Positions 15,297 through 24,411 of a stretch of 64,000 nt of DNA are shown here, in pieces. The stretch lies in the IMG/VR virus record IMGVR_UViG_3300044691_000274, positions 1-64,000 of that record, one strand, 5' to 3'. This DNA comes from a virus. Within the stretch, counting starts at the first letter, position 1, and each line of letters opens with the position of its first letter. The translations under genes were made by a program, and so were the position numbers. Under the pieces are notes generated by a model. That model was not told the origin of the DNA, ran no database searches, and saw nothing but the letters and a program-made list of their open reading frames with translations.

Positions 15297-16367
15297 TTGG
15301 CGATAACCGATCCGCAAGACACTCTCGCCTACCACGCCTCGCGCGTGTTCTGCCAACAGCGGGACATGTCCGAGGTGTCGTGCGAGCAGGTCGCCAAGGT
15401 GGTTGCCGAGTTCAAGAGCAGCGATCCAAAGCCCAACACCGTGCCGGAGACCGACGCGCTCTGGTTCTATGGGATGAACCACGGTGTGGCGCTGATCGCC
15501 CAGCATCGCGCGCCGCTTGAGCCGCTCGATCCCTGGGAGCTGAGCTTCGTCCAGAAATACCACGAGTACATGGGGCCGAAGGCGGTCCGCGCGTTCTACT
15601 ATCTCATCTGGATTTGCATCCGCGAGGCGCGACACAACAAGTCGCTGACCGCCGACCTGCCGAAGATCGAGAAGCTGTTCGGCGAGAAGATGGCAGCCTT
15701 CATGAACGGCGCCGGCGGAGAGGACGGCATCTCGAAGCGCTTCCTCGACAACCCGCCTCCGATGACCATCGGAAACTTCGTCAAGGCGATAGCCTGGCAG
15801 TTCGACAACAGCACTTGGCACAAAGGTTATGGCGGCAAGAAGTGGGGCGTCGTGACCGATTGCCTCGTACGCTTCTGCACCGGCGAGTATAGTGCCGAAG
15901 TAATGTTGGATCAAGTCTGGACATTGGCACATAACGGGGGTCCCATCTTCAACAAGGGATTTTGTTATGACCATTACGACTCGATTGTACTCTATCGAAT
16001 ACTTGACGTTCAACGCTCTGGCCAGGTGCCGGAAGCTTGCCTGTTCGACGTGGACTGCAAACAATACGCTGCACTCGACCTGATCGCCCTCATGAAGGAC
16101 GTCAAGGACCGCTATCCCGTTATCGGCGACTATGTCGACTGGATCAAGGTCGAGGCGCTCGGGGCCGTCAAGACGTATGAGGCAGACATCGAGAACCAGA
16201 GCAAGACCCCGGAGCAGAAGGCGGCCGAGGCCGAGCTAGTCGCCAAGAAAAAGGCGCTGGCAGCGGCGGCGCAGCAAGCCATCTGGGAGAAGAAGAACAA
16301 GCAGGCCAAAGACTGGTTCCAGGTTATGCCTGGGCTCGAAGTCAAGAAAATCGTGAGGGCAGCATAG
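15297..16367 (+). CDS. Unrecognised 356-residue protein
   Basis: TTG start at 15297 preceded by a strong CAGGAGG site. The first 240 residues look globular (WFYGMNHGVALIAQH, YYLIWICIREARHNKS, VMLDQVWTLAHNGGPIFNKGF); the last 90 form a Lys/Ala-rich helix (KAAEAELVAKKKALAAAAQQA). No catalytic motif recognised. It sits two bases before the second phosphatase gene, so they are likely co-translated and may act together. Confidence 0.8.
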   Translation: MAITDPQDTLAYHASRVFCQQRDMSEVSCEQVAKVVAEFKSSDPKPNTVPETDALWFYGMNHGVALIAQHRAPLEPLDPWELSFVQKYHEYMGPKAVRAFYYLIWICIREARHNKSLTADLPKIEKLFGEKMAAFMNGAGGEDGISKRFLDNPPPMTIGNFVKAIAWQFDNSTWHKGYGGKKWGVVTDCLVRFCTGEYSAEVMLDQVWTLAHNGGPIFNKGFCYDHYDSIVLYRILDVQRSGQVPEACLFDVDCKQYAALDLIALMKDVKDRYPVIGDYVDWIKVEALGAVKTYEADIENQSKTPEQKAAEAELVAKKKALAAAAQQAIWEKKNKQAKDWFQVMPGLEVKKIVRAA

Positions 16368-16369
16368 TC

Positions 16370-17152
16370 ATGGGCAAGGGTCTAAACGACGCGATCCACG
16401 GCGACCGGGCGAAAATTCGGGGATACACTCCGCCGAAGGAGAAGACCTGGGACGAGTGGCTCAACTCGAAGAACGATCCCAAGCCGTCCGCCGGCTTCGC
16501 GGGCGATTATTTCAAGGGGGCCACGTCCTACGCCAACGACGCGAAAGGCGCGAAGGCGGGCTACGTCTCCTGCTATCACTCGCACCCGCCGCTCAAGCTG
16601 CCTGGCACTGAGCTGGTGATCTACGGCGGCTCCTGCAGCAGCCCGGTCGTCAAGGACGCCGACATCTACATCAGGTTCGACGCCGGCATGCTGCCAAGCA
16701 ACAACGAGACCAAGTTCCTGCCGGACCGCAAAGACATTTTCTACCGCATCTCCGACATGCGACCGCCGACCAACCCCAAGACGTTCGCCCAGCTCGTCGA
16801 CTGGACGGGCCAGCAGCTGGCGGACGGGAAGAAGGTCCACTGCGGCTGCATCGGCGGCCACGGCCGCACAGGGACGTTCCTAGCGGCCCTCGTCTCCCGC
16901 TTCGGCGAGTCGGACGCGATCGCCTACGTCCGGAAGAATTACTGCAAGAAGGTGGTCGAGAGCAGCGACCAGGTGAAGTTCCTCGGCGCGCACTTCGGAG
17001 TCAAGGCCGCCGCGCACACCAAGGAGTATGAGACCAAGCCCAAGAAAGCAGCCACCAAGTTCCTGACCTACTCGTCTGGGACAAAACAGTCGCAGGGCCG
17101 CGAGCCGATCAAGTTTACGAACGTTAGCGGCAACGGTTGCATCTGGGGATAG
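16370..17152 (+). CDS. Tyrosine/dual-specificity phosphatase-like protein 2
   Basis: 260 residues with P-loop VHCGCIGGHGRTGTF: Cys160, Arg166, in the Cys-x5-Arg arrangement. A YRISDMRPP segment upstream may provide the general acid. The N-terminal 100 residues and the Lys-rich C-terminal tail are extra relative to the first phosphatase. It is probably an active cysteine phosphatase. Position directly after the 356-residue unknown suggests a shared operon driven from the dyad region at 15236. Confidence 0.83.
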   Translation: MGKGLNDAIHGDRAKIRGYTPPKEKTWDEWLNSKNDPKPSAGFAGDYFKGATSYANDAKGAKAGYVSCYHSHPPLKLPGTELVIYGGSCSSPVVKDADIYIRFDAGMLPSNNETKFLPDRKDIFYRISDMRPPTNPKTFAQLVDWTGQQLADGKKVHCGCIGGHGRTGTFLAALVSRFGESDAIAYVRKNYCKKVVESSDQVKFLGAHFGVKAAAHTKEYETKPKKAATKFLTYSSGTKQSQGREPIKFTNVSGNGCIWG

Positions 17153-17243
17153 TTAACCTCTTCTTGGCCTTACTGTCGATGTCGCTGGACACACTACGGC
17201 GAACGAGTGATGGTGGGCCGGCCAACTAATCAAGGAGGATCAG

Positions 17244-18242
17244 GTGGCGTCTATACAATTAAAGGCTGCTGCGTTCAACGGCACTTCGTTCATGAAGGCC
17301 GTCGGCGTGGACGCCAAGGTGTTGGAACAGCTCAAATCTTTGGGCTGGGCAGTGCAAATGACTGCAAAAAAGCTCGTGCTTGCCAAAGAGGGCAGCGAGA
17401 TATCGACCCCGATCACGTCTGAGATGATCCACAAGGCGTATTCCGGGGAGCTGATGAACCATCCAATAATGCTGTCGGCGCTGGAGAACCTCGCGATGGA
17501 GGCGATCAACATCGTCGGCTTTGCCATTCCCAAGAATAAGGTCTCCTCTCTCAAGTTTGAAGACGTCTTCGATCAGTCGGGTGTGCTGGAGGCAGCCAAG
17601 CTGGGGCCGGCAACCGAGCAGCTGCTGAAGGCGGCAACAGCCGCTCCGCCGGCAACCACGCAGATGGTCAAGCAATTCTTCGCAGCGAACCTCGGGCTGC
17701 CGCAGTCCATCCTCATCAATAGCTACGCCAAAAAATTCGGGGTGTCTGCCTTCATCGCAGCCGACGCGGTGCAGACTTGGTTGAACGGGCACGCAACTGT
17801 GGTCGCCACCGGAGGCCCATCGTCCACCTTCGTCGTCGTCAACAGCGGATCATTTCCGACGTTCGACCTCGCCAAGATGGAGACCTCTCCGCCGGTCAAG
17901 CTCCGCGACGCGAACATGATGTACCAACCGGTCAAAGGTTCGTCAGATGGATCGCGCTATTTCATGATCGCTGCCAACAAAGACGTGCGCATCGCCGCGC
18001 GCTTTAAGGCGGACAAGCTCGGCATCCGGATCGAGGGGCCGAACTGGAAGAAACATCTCTCCGGGATCACGCAGCTCGGCATCGTGCAAGACTCCGGCGG
18101 CAAGGATTACGCCAGCCTGCACCTCGAAATACACGACATAGTGGTGGCCAAGAAGACCATGGGAGCCATCCTGATGGGCCTGAGCCTGCCGCTGGATACC
18201 CCGATGCCAAACATGGAAGTCATCTACGGGAAGGGAAGCTGA
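17244..18242 (+). CDS. Unrecognised 332-residue protein
   Basis: GTG start at 17244 with AAGGAGG nine bases upstream. The sequence mixes helical N-terminal segments with a beta-rich C-terminal half (FMIAANKDVRIAARFKADKLGIRIEGP). No motif identified. It has one dyad inside (17353). It shares its stop with the start of the following Cys-rich gene. The 91-base gap before it contains no dyad and no clear promoter. Confidence 0.75.
   Translation: MASIQLKAAAFNGTSFMKAVGVDAKVLEQLKSLGWAVQMTAKKLVLAKEGSEISTPITSEMIHKAYSGELMNHPIMLSALENLAMEAINIVGFAIPKNKVSSLKFEDVFDQSGVLEAAKLGPATEQLLKAATAAPPATTQMVKQFFAANLGLPQSILINSYAKKFGVSAFIAADAVQTWLNGHATVVATGGPSSTFVVVNSGSFPTFDLAKMETSPPVKLRDANMMYQPVKGSSDGSRYFMIAANKDVRIAARFKADKLGIRIEGPNWKKHLSGITQLGIVQDSGGKDYASLHLEIHDIVVAKKTMGAILMGLSLPLDTPMPNMEVIYGKGS
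17353..17366. repeat. TGCA-N6-TGCA dyad, spacer aatgac
   Basis: Exact dyad 109 bases into the 332-residue protein gene; the spacer fits RNYRNY. Confidence 0.5.
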
Positions 18243-18439
18243 TGCGCGCGATGCTGCGACGGTTCTGGGAGCGAGTTCGCCCCCGCGACGGCAAGCCAGG
18301 AGAGTGTGGCGCGGACGGCGACTTCCCATGCGTGCATCCCCGGTGCTGCCAGCCGGGCTGGGAACACGAGGGAAAATACGGACCCAATTGGGCTTCCGGC
18401 CGATGCTTCAAAATGCGCGACTGGAGTAAACCGCAATGA
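18242..18439 (+). CDS. Small Cys-rich protein
   Basis: 65 residues with an ordered CGADGDFPCVHPRCCQPGWEH stretch and a later Cys in SGRCF, so it could bind zinc or form a small knotted fold; the basic N-terminus (MRAMLRRFWERVRPRD) may bind nucleic acid. Start shares one base with the previous stop. No family recognised. Confidence 0.65.
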   Translation: MRAMLRRFWERVRPRDGKPGECGADGDFPCVHPRCCQPGWEHEGKYGPNWASGRCFKMRDWSKPQ

Positions 18440-18669
18440 TTTCGCTTGAGGATTTCGACTCGCTGCAGGTTGGAGACGTGCTTGAAGCGAACCCGATCTT
18501 CCCCGCGCTCGATCCGGGCACCCCGGTCAAGCTGCGGTGCGATCGCCGGGGCGACCTGAAGGGCAAGGACGAGGACTTGATGGTCGAGTTCGTGGCCACC
18601 TATTTCGGCGTCACGCTCGGCCGGTGGAAGTGCAAGAAAGAGGCGAGTGGACTCAAATGGGAACTCTGA
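18436..18669 (+). CDS. Small hypothetical protein
   Basis: 77 residues (MISLEDFDSLQVGDVLEANP) with a strand-turn pattern (GTPVKLRCDRRGDLKG, VTLGRWKCKKE) suggestive of a small beta-barrel. It overlaps both neighbouring genes. No family recognised. Confidence 0.65.
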   Translation: MISLEDFDSLQVGDVLEANPIFPALDPGTPVKLRCDRRGDLKGKDEDLMVEFVATYFGVTLGRWKCKKEASGLKWEL

Positions 18670-19082
18670 ACCGGCCGCTGATGTTCGTCTTGGCCGACGC
18701 ACTGGGGATGCCCCTGTCCGTGGACCCCGACACCAACGCGATCAACGGCGAGACGACGCGCGACGTGAACCTTGGCGGCCTGCGCCTCACGGTGCCCATC
18801 CGAGTGGTCAGCAGCGCGGTGGGCGACAGCTACCACATGGCGATCGTCAAGGTGTTCGGGAACTTGTCGATGCTGGTCTATTCGCGCCGGGTCGCCAACG
18901 CGGACGTCGTCTACCTCCACCTGCTCAACATCGCCAAGATCGACAAGATGTCGGGCTACCTGGAGAAGCTCGGCGCCTTCGGCCCGCTCGACGTATTGGA
19001 GAAGCTCAAGCCTGGCATCGTCGCGAGCTTCTATAAGAACACCCCCACCGTTTGGATGAAGCTTGAAGAAGCAAAAGCTTGA
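18657..19082 (+). CDS. Hypothetical protein
   Basis: 141 residues from ATG 18657 (MGTLNRPLMFVLADALGMPL), overlapping the preceding gene by 13 bases. A beta-rich middle (LRLTVPIRVVSSAVGDSYHMAIVKVFG) and an amphipathic C-terminus. It directly precedes the DNA polymerase gene. No family recognised. Confidence 0.7.
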   Translation: MGTLNRPLMFVLADALGMPLSVDPDTNAINGETTRDVNLGGLRLTVPIRVVSSAVGDSYHMAIVKVFGNLSMLVYSRRVANADVVYLHLLNIAKIDKMSGYLEKLGAFGPLDVLEKLKPGIVASFYKNTPTVWMKLEEAKA

Positions 19083-19113
19083 CTGCACAGCTTAGCTCGG
19101 GCACGGTTGGCTC

Positions 19114-21513
19114 ATGATTACTTTCTATACGTCAGCCAAGGCGGAGTCGGCAGAGGCCATCTTCGGCAAGTCGCTGAAGTCGTTCCGCCCGAACATCCCC
19201 ACCCATCGGTTCGTCCCGCGCAAGGAGGGCGTCGCGCTGCCCAAGCCTGAGCCGGGCGAGGTGGTCATCGTCTGCGGCCCGTGGTGCTTCCTGGACGTGC
19301 AATTGGCCGGCCTGGCGCCGAAGAACCGGTCCCTCAATTCAATGCGGGAGCGTGCAATTGCCTGCAATGGCGGCTGGTATCTGCTGACGTTCGACCCGAG
19401 CGTGCTCCAGACCGAGCCGGAGAAGCGGGAGATCATCGACTGGGACGTCCGCCTCGCCCACCGCCTGATGACCACCGGGGACCTTAAGCCCAAGGTCGGG
19501 GATTACGTTTGGGTGGCCTCCTATGCGCAGTTAATTGCAGACATCGAAGCCGAGTTCGAGAAGACCGGCAAGCCGGTGAAAGTCAGCTTCGACACCGAGA
19601 CCATGGGGCTTTACCCCTGGTATCCGAAAAAGGACTTCGTCTGCCTTCAGGTCACGCATCGCAAGGGCCGCTCCGAGCTGATCTACCTTGGCCAGTCCCG
19701 CGCGCACCCGATCGAGCTTGAGGCCGGCATCCTCGACCAAATCAAGTGGCTGCTGAACAGCCCCAAGGTCCGCCTGCGCATGGCGAACGGCAAATACGAC
19801 CTGATCTGGATCAAGGAGAAGTGGAACATCGACTGCACGAACTTCACGTTCGACACGCTGCTGGTCGGCTCACTGCTCGACGAGAACCGGAGCGGCTCCC
19901 TCAACATCCACGCCAAGCTGTTCACCGATTTCGGGGGCTACGACGACGACTTCAACGCCAAGTTCGACAAAGGCAAGATGGACGAGGTCCCGGTCGAGGA
20001 CATGCTCGTCTACGCGGGCGGGGACACCGACGCCTGCTACCAGGTGGCCGACATCATGCAGGCCGAGCTAGACGAGGACCCAGCGCTCAAACGGTTCTAC
20101 GTGACCATCCTGCACCCGGCGGCGCGCGCGTTCGAGAAGATCGAGCGGCGCGGAGTCCTGATCGACCAGGAGAAGTTCGCCATCCTCCGGCAGGACCTGC
20201 AGAAGGCCATCAAGGACAGCCAGAACGCCCAGATGGACCTGCTGCCGCCGAAGATGCGGATCAAGTGGATGGACCGCATCGACGACCAGCTGGCGCAGGG
20301 CAAGAACCCGCTGCTGCCCTCGATCGTCAACGAATACTTTTTCACCCCGCACGGCCTGAACCTCAAGCCGCAGCTCTACACGCCGAAGGACAAGAAGGCA
20401 TCGCTTGCGAAGGCCCACCTCCGCCTGGTTGGAGAAGGGCACCCGGTGGCCGGCAAGCTGATCGCGGAGATGACGATAGGCGACTCTGCGTCCAAGACGC
20501 TGTCGACCTTCGTGGACGGCTTCCTCAAGCACCTGCGTCCGGATGGCCGCTTCCACCCGAGCTACATGCTGTTCCACGGTGGCTTCGGCGACGGCGACGA
20601 GGACGACGCGGGCACCACCACCGGCCGGCTGAGCGCCAAGGAGCCCGCCTTCCAGATCATCCCCAAGAAGACCAAGTGGGCCAAGCGTATCCGCGAGTGT
20701 TACATCGCGCCTCCCGGCAAAGTCATCGTCTCGATCGACTATAGCCAAGGTGAACTGCGCGTCGTCGCGTGCTTCGCGCCAGAGAAGACGATGATCCAAG
20801 CCTACAAAGACAACCTTGATCTGCACGCGGTGACGGGCGCGCGGCTCGCGGGGGTGGACTTCAAGGAGTTCATCACCTGGAAAGACCACAGCGACAAAGA
20901 ATTGGCGGACCTTTTCGACAAGCACAGAGGGAACGCCAAGCCTGCGAACTTTGGGCTGCTCTATGGTCAGATGGCCCCAGGCTTCATGGCTTACGCTTAT
21001 GCCAACTACAATATCAAGCTTACACTGGCCCAAGCCGAAGAGATGCGGGACGCTTTCTTCAGCCTATACCCAGGGTTGCTTGACTTCCACAAACGCCAGA
21101 TCAACATCACTGGCCTGCACGGAGAAGTGCGCAGCCCGCTCGGCCGCATCCGCCACCTCCCCAACATCTGGAGCAAAATCGGCGCCATCCGAATGAAGGC
21201 GGAGCGCCAGGGGATCAACGCCCCGATCCAATCGTGCCTGGCCGACATGATGGAATGGGCGATCGCGCTCATAAACGACGCGTTCCCGAACGAAGAGGTC
21301 CAGGTGGTCGGCAACATCCACGACGCGCTCATCGCCTATATCGACGAGGACAAGGTCGAGGCCATCCTGCCGCAGGTCATGGAGATCATGTCCACCCTGC
21401 CGCTCCACAAGATGGATTGGCACCCGCAGGTGCAGTTCACGGTCGACGGCGAGTACGGCTCCAACCTGGCCAACATGAAGAAGTTCAAGCCAGCCCTAAA
21501 ACTTGCCGCCTGA
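19114..21513 (+). CDS. Family A DNA polymerase with 3'-5' exonuclease domain
   Basis: 799 residues. The exonuclease domain has DTE (Asp160, Glu162) and GGDTDACYQ near residue 298. The polymerase domain shows TTGRLSAKEPAFQIIP, motif A SIDYSQGELR with Asp542, and motif B K609PANFGLLYG. Motif C reads IHDALIAY: catalytic Asp737 is kept but the following Glu is Ala738. There is no 5'-3' nuclease domain. It should be the phage replicative polymerase. Exact and near-exact dyads lie at 19353 and 19526 inside the gene, and another right after its stop. Confidence 0.95.
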   Translation: MITFYTSAKAESAEAIFGKSLKSFRPNIPTHRFVPRKEGVALPKPEPGEVVIVCGPWCFLDVQLAGLAPKNRSLNSMRERAIACNGGWYLLTFDPSVLQTEPEKREIIDWDVRLAHRLMTTGDLKPKVGDYVWVASYAQLIADIEAEFEKTGKPVKVSFDTETMGLYPWYPKKDFVCLQVTHRKGRSELIYLGQSRAHPIELEAGILDQIKWLLNSPKVRLRMANGKYDLIWIKEKWNIDCTNFTFDTLLVGSLLDENRSGSLNIHAKLFTDFGGYDDDFNAKFDKGKMDEVPVEDMLVYAGGDTDACYQVADIMQAELDEDPALKRFYVTILHPAARAFEKIERRGVLIDQEKFAILRQDLQKAIKDSQNAQMDLLPPKMRIKWMDRIDDQLAQGKNPLLPSIVNEYFFTPHGLNLKPQLYTPKDKKASLAKAHLRLVGEGHPVAGKLIAEMTIGDSASKTLSTFVDGFLKHLRPDGRFHPSYMLFHGGFGDGDEDDAGTTTGRLSAKEPAFQIIPKKTKWAKRIRECYIAPPGKVIVSIDYSQGELRVVACFAPEKTMIQAYKDNLDLHAVTGARLAGVDFKEFITWKDHSDKELADLFDKHRGNAKPANFGLLYGQMAPGFMAYAYANYNIKLTLAQAEEMRDAFFSLYPGLLDFHKRQINITGLHGEVRSPLGRIRHLPNIWSKIGAIRMKAERQGINAPIQSCLADMMEWAIALINDAFPNEEVQVVGNIHDALIAYIDEDKVEAILPQVMEIMSTLPLHKMDWHPQVQFTVDGEYGSNLANMKKFKPALKLAA
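19353..19366. repeat. TGCA-N6-TGCA dyad, spacer attgcc
   Basis: Exact dyad inside the polymerase gene; the spacer fits RNYRNY. A one-mismatch copy (CGCA left arm) follows at 19526-19539. Confidence 0.5.
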
Positions 21514-21514
21514 G

Positions 21515-21528
21515 TGCAAATACTTGCA
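21515..21528. repeat. TGCA-N6-TGCA dyad, spacer aatact
   Basis: Exact dyad one base after the polymerase stop, upstream of the 50-residue gene at 21604. Confidence 0.8.
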
Positions 21529-21603
21529 AACCCTATTTGCAGGTGGCGCTCGACTCTGCCAACGATGAGAGCGATAGTGGCTTCGTTGAAACAGGAGCCC
21601 CCG

Positions 21604-21756
21604 ATGTTCGTGCTTGAGACCAAAGACAGCCAGCGCGCCAAATGGCGCCGTGTCAAATACCTTGCCGCCTTCGCAACGCGAGAGGCCGCGCAAGGTTGGA
21701 TCGACGACTTCGACAACGGCGGCGGCCAAGGCGTGTTCCGGATCACCGAACTCTGA
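21604..21756 (+). CDS. Very small hypothetical protein
   Basis: 50 residues (MFVLETKDSQRAKWRRVKYL), with a sequence pattern suggesting a strand-helix-strand fold (AAFATREAAQGWIDDF). AACAGGAG precedes the ATG. It is a stand-alone gene with dyads at 21515 and 21803 on either side and its own terminator, so it forms a self-contained cassette. Confidence 0.65.
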   Translation: MFVLETKDSQRAKWRRVKYLAAFATREAAQGWIDDFDNGGGQGVFRITEL

Positions 21757-21762
21757 ACTTAA

Positions 21763-21790
21763 AGAGGGGGCTTGAGGTCCCCCTTCTTTT
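21763..21790 (+). terminator. Intrinsic terminator
   Basis: AGGGGG and CCCCCT pair around an eight-base loop, followed by TCTTTT. It lies right after the 50-residue gene and separates polymerase-side genes from the portal operon. Confidence 0.8.
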
Positions 21791-21802
21791 CCTGTACGGT
21801 CA

Positions 21803-21816
21803 TGCAATCAACTGCA
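21803..21816. repeat. TGCA-N6-TGCA dyad, spacer atcaac
   Basis: Exact dyad between the terminator and the portal gene, first of two in this control region. Confidence 0.8.
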
Positions 21817-21870
21817 CTGACTCCCGGCTTGCCGGACCAGCAGTGCAGCGTCCGTAGGCGACGCAGTATG

Positions 21871-21884
21871 TGCAATTGATTGCA
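21871..21884. repeat. TGCA-N6-TGCA dyad, spacer attgat
   Basis: Exact dyad (GTGCAATTGATTGCAA) 28 bases upstream of the portal ATG. Confidence 0.8.
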
Positions 21885-21911
21885 AACGCTGCTGAGCCGG
21901 TGGAGGTTCGC

Positions 21912-23909
21912 ATGGTCGATCAAGTCGTCAAGGACGGCGAGAAGCCTGTTCAGCAAGTGCTGCGCTTGGTTGTGCCCAACGCTGGCATCCGCACGGACTT
22001 GGCCGGCCTACGCAAGGACCTCGGACCGCATGGTGGCAACACCAAAGGCAAGGACGGCACGGACGCCATCCAGGACAACGTCTTCGAGCCGGAAGACGAA
22101 TATCAGCAGCTCTACGTCGGCGCGACGCGCGACCAGGGCGTGATCCAGCCCCCGTACAATCCCCGCCAGCTCGACTATCTGAGCCAGCAGAACAACACGC
22201 TCGGCCCCTGCATCGAGGCGATGGTCACGAACGTCGACGGGACCGGCTACGACTTCGTCTCGGAAGACACCGACGAGGACGACGCCCAGGACGACCCGAA
22301 GGTCGACGAGCTAGAAGAGTTCTTCGCTCAGCCGTGGCCCGACATGTCCTTCCTGGAGATGCGCAAAATCCTGCGGCGCGACGAGGAGCGCACCGGCAAC
22401 GCCTATATCGAAGTCCTGCGGAACGCCCAAGACGAAGTCGTCATGTTCCGGCACATCGACGCGAAGATGATGCGGATGCTGCGCCTCGACGACGCCATCC
22501 CGGTAGACAAGACCGTGAACCGACAGGGCAAAGACATCACGCTCAAAGTCATGTCCCGAGAGCGCCGTTATTGCCAGCTCGTCAACGGCGTAACCCTGAT
22601 GTATTTCAAGGAGTTCGGCGCTTGCCGGGACCTCCATAAGAAGACGGCTGTGTGGTCGCCCCAAGGCCAGCGCCTGCCGGCGGCGCAGCGCGCGACCGAG
22701 GTCATTCACTTCACGCTGATCCCCGACGCGCACACGCCTTACGGCATCCCGCGCTGGATCATGCAGACCCCGTCCATCCTCGGCTCGCGCCAGGCGGAAG
22801 AGTTCAACCTTGAGTTTTTCAAGAGCGGCGGCATCCCGCCGGTGATGGTCATCCTGCAGGGGGGCACGCTCCAGGCCAAGACCCGCCAGGCGATCGAGAA
22901 CATGAACGCGGGCGACGCCTCGAAGAAGAACCGGATGCAGGTGCTCGAAGTCGAGCCCACGGCAGGCAGCCTGGACAAGGCAGGCGTAGCCAAGGTGACG
23001 GTCGAGCGCTTCGGGTCGGATCGCCAGAAGGACTCGATGTTCGAGGAATACGACGCCAAGTGCGAGGAGCGCGTCCGCCGCGCCTTCCGCCTGCCGCCGA
23101 TGTTCCTGGGGCAGTCCAAGGATTACAATTTCGCGACAGCCTTCGCCTCGTACACGGTGGCCGAGGCCCAGGTGTTCAAGCCGGAGCGCGAGGCGTTCGA
23201 CATGGTCATCTCGATGAAGCTCCTGCCCGCCATGGGCTACGAGGGCTATAAGATGCGGTCGAAGAAGTTGGTCATCGAAGACGCGACCCTGAAGCTGCAA
23301 GGCATGGAGGTGATCATGGCCATGGGCGACCAGGTGGAGCCAGGCGACGTGGTCAAGGCGGTCAACGACATCACCGGCACCACGCTCAAGGTCTCCGACA
23401 ACGCCCCCGACCTCGCCGCCAAGCAACAGCAGCAGGTCCAGCAGACGATGATGCAGCACCAGATCGGCATGGCGCAAGCGAACGCTGGCGCGGGCGCCGC
23501 GAACAAGGGAGCGATCAAGCCGATCAACCCCCAGCCCAAGTCTCCGACAGGTCTCCCCGTACCAGGCAGTATTAGGGCCAACGGCGGCAACCCAGGCGCC
23601 ATCAAGCCGAAGCAGTTGCCAGGCGTCATGGGAGGCGCCGGAACGCCTGTGGCCGCGCCTACGCGCAAGACCGACATGACGATCCCGGAGTTCGCCATGC
23701 ACGCCGTCAAGGCTCTGCGCAAGCGCGACCTTATCGAACTGGCTTGGGTCCTCCCGATCATCGGCGGCCTCGACGAGGACAGCCGGGCTCAGTTCGACGC
23801 GGCGACCGCCGACTTGGCGTTCGTCGACACCACCTACGATCCGGCGGGTCTCGCAGCCCTCGCCAGCGCGACGATGGACGTCATGGCCGGCTGCGGCCAC
23901 AGCCACTGA
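21912..23909 (+). CDS. Portal protein
   Basis: 665 residues from ATG 21912, which follows GGAGG. The order of segments fits PBSX/SPP1-type portals: LDYLSQQNNTLGPCIEAM, LRRDEERTGNAYIEVLRN, HTPYGIPRWI, GSRQAEEFNLEFFKSGGIPPVMVI, then FRLPPMFLGQSKDYNFATA. The portal dodecamer forms the DNA gate at one capsid vertex and docks the terminase. The C-terminal 200 residues are Gln/Gly/Pro-rich and probably flexible. It heads the head operon, downstream of two dyads. Confidence 0.92.
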   Translation: MVDQVVKDGEKPVQQVLRLVVPNAGIRTDLAGLRKDLGPHGGNTKGKDGTDAIQDNVFEPEDEYQQLYVGATRDQGVIQPPYNPRQLDYLSQQNNTLGPCIEAMVTNVDGTGYDFVSEDTDEDDAQDDPKVDELEEFFAQPWPDMSFLEMRKILRRDEERTGNAYIEVLRNAQDEVVMFRHIDAKMMRMLRLDDAIPVDKTVNRQGKDITLKVMSRERRYCQLVNGVTLMYFKEFGACRDLHKKTAVWSPQGQRLPAAQRATEVIHFTLIPDAHTPYGIPRWIMQTPSILGSRQAEEFNLEFFKSGGIPPVMVILQGGTLQAKTRQAIENMNAGDASKKNRMQVLEVEPTAGSLDKAGVAKVTVERFGSDRQKDSMFEEYDAKCEERVRRAFRLPPMFLGQSKDYNFATAFASYTVAEAQVFKPEREAFDMVISMKLLPAMGYEGYKMRSKKLVIEDATLKLQGMEVIMAMGDQVEPGDVVKAVNDITGTTLKVSDNAPDLAAKQQQQVQQTMMQHQIGMAQANAGAGAANKGAIKPINPQPKSPTGLPVPGSIRANGGNPGAIKPKQLPGVMGGAGTPVAAPTRKTDMTIPEFAMHAVKALRKRDLIELAWVLPIIGGLDEDSRAQFDAATADLAFVDTTYDPAGLAALASATMDVMAGCGHSH

Positions 23910-23919
23910 GGAGACGACA

Positions 23920-24375
23920 ATGTTGAATTTCGACAAGGTCAAGAAGGAAGAGATGCTGCGCGAGTCGCATGTCGACCCTCTGGTCGAGGGCCTGATCAAG
24001 GCCGAGAACGAGCGGCATCCGACGGGTCAGTTCAAGCTGGGTCCGGCCGGATCGCAGAAGAAGCTCGGCGGCATGGCGTTCGACGCCGCGCGCGAGCATA
24101 TCGACAATTGCGAGAAGGCGGCCCAGGCCGGCAAGGCCGACGAGGCGCAGTTCCACGCGAACATGTCGCAGCAATATGCGGGCATCGGCGTCCAGAACCA
24201 CATGATGGGCGGCTACCTCCAGAACCCCCAGCAGATGACTGGGTTCGGCGACGGAAGCAGAGCCGGAGCACCTCAGCCGGGAGCAGGAGCGGCGCCAGGC
24301 GGCGGGAAGCCGGCGCAGCGTCAGAAGTCCGACATCGACAAGGCCGTCGAAGCCATCAAGGCCCTCGGCGCGTAA
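23920..24375 (+). CDS. Small head-region protein
   Basis: 151 residues with a helical middle (FDAAREHIDNCEKAAQAGKADEAQFHANMSQQYAG) and a Gly/Ala/Pro-rich tail. Near the N-terminus HPTGQFKLG resembles the R-x-G-F/R-G short motif seen in the gene at 24880. It lies between portal and head morphogenesis genes, so it is probably a minor head or assembly protein; no family recognised. Confidence 0.7.
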   Translation: MLNFDKVKKEEMLRESHVDPLVEGLIKAENERHPTGQFKLGPAGSQKKLGGMAFDAAREHIDNCEKAAQAGKADEAQFHANMSQQYAGIGVQNHMMGGYLQNPQQMTGFGDGSRAGAPQPGAGAAPGGGKPAQRQKSDIDKAVEAIKALGA

Positions 24376-24379
24376 TCCG

Positions 24380-24393
24380 TGCAATCACTTGCA
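24380..24393. repeat. TGCA-N6-TGCA dyad, spacer atcact
   Basis: Exact dyad (GTGCAATCACTTGCAC) 18 bases upstream of the ATG at 24412, immediately before its ribosome binding site. Confidence 0.82.
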
Positions 24394-24411
24394 CTTCAAT
24401 AGGAGAGCACC

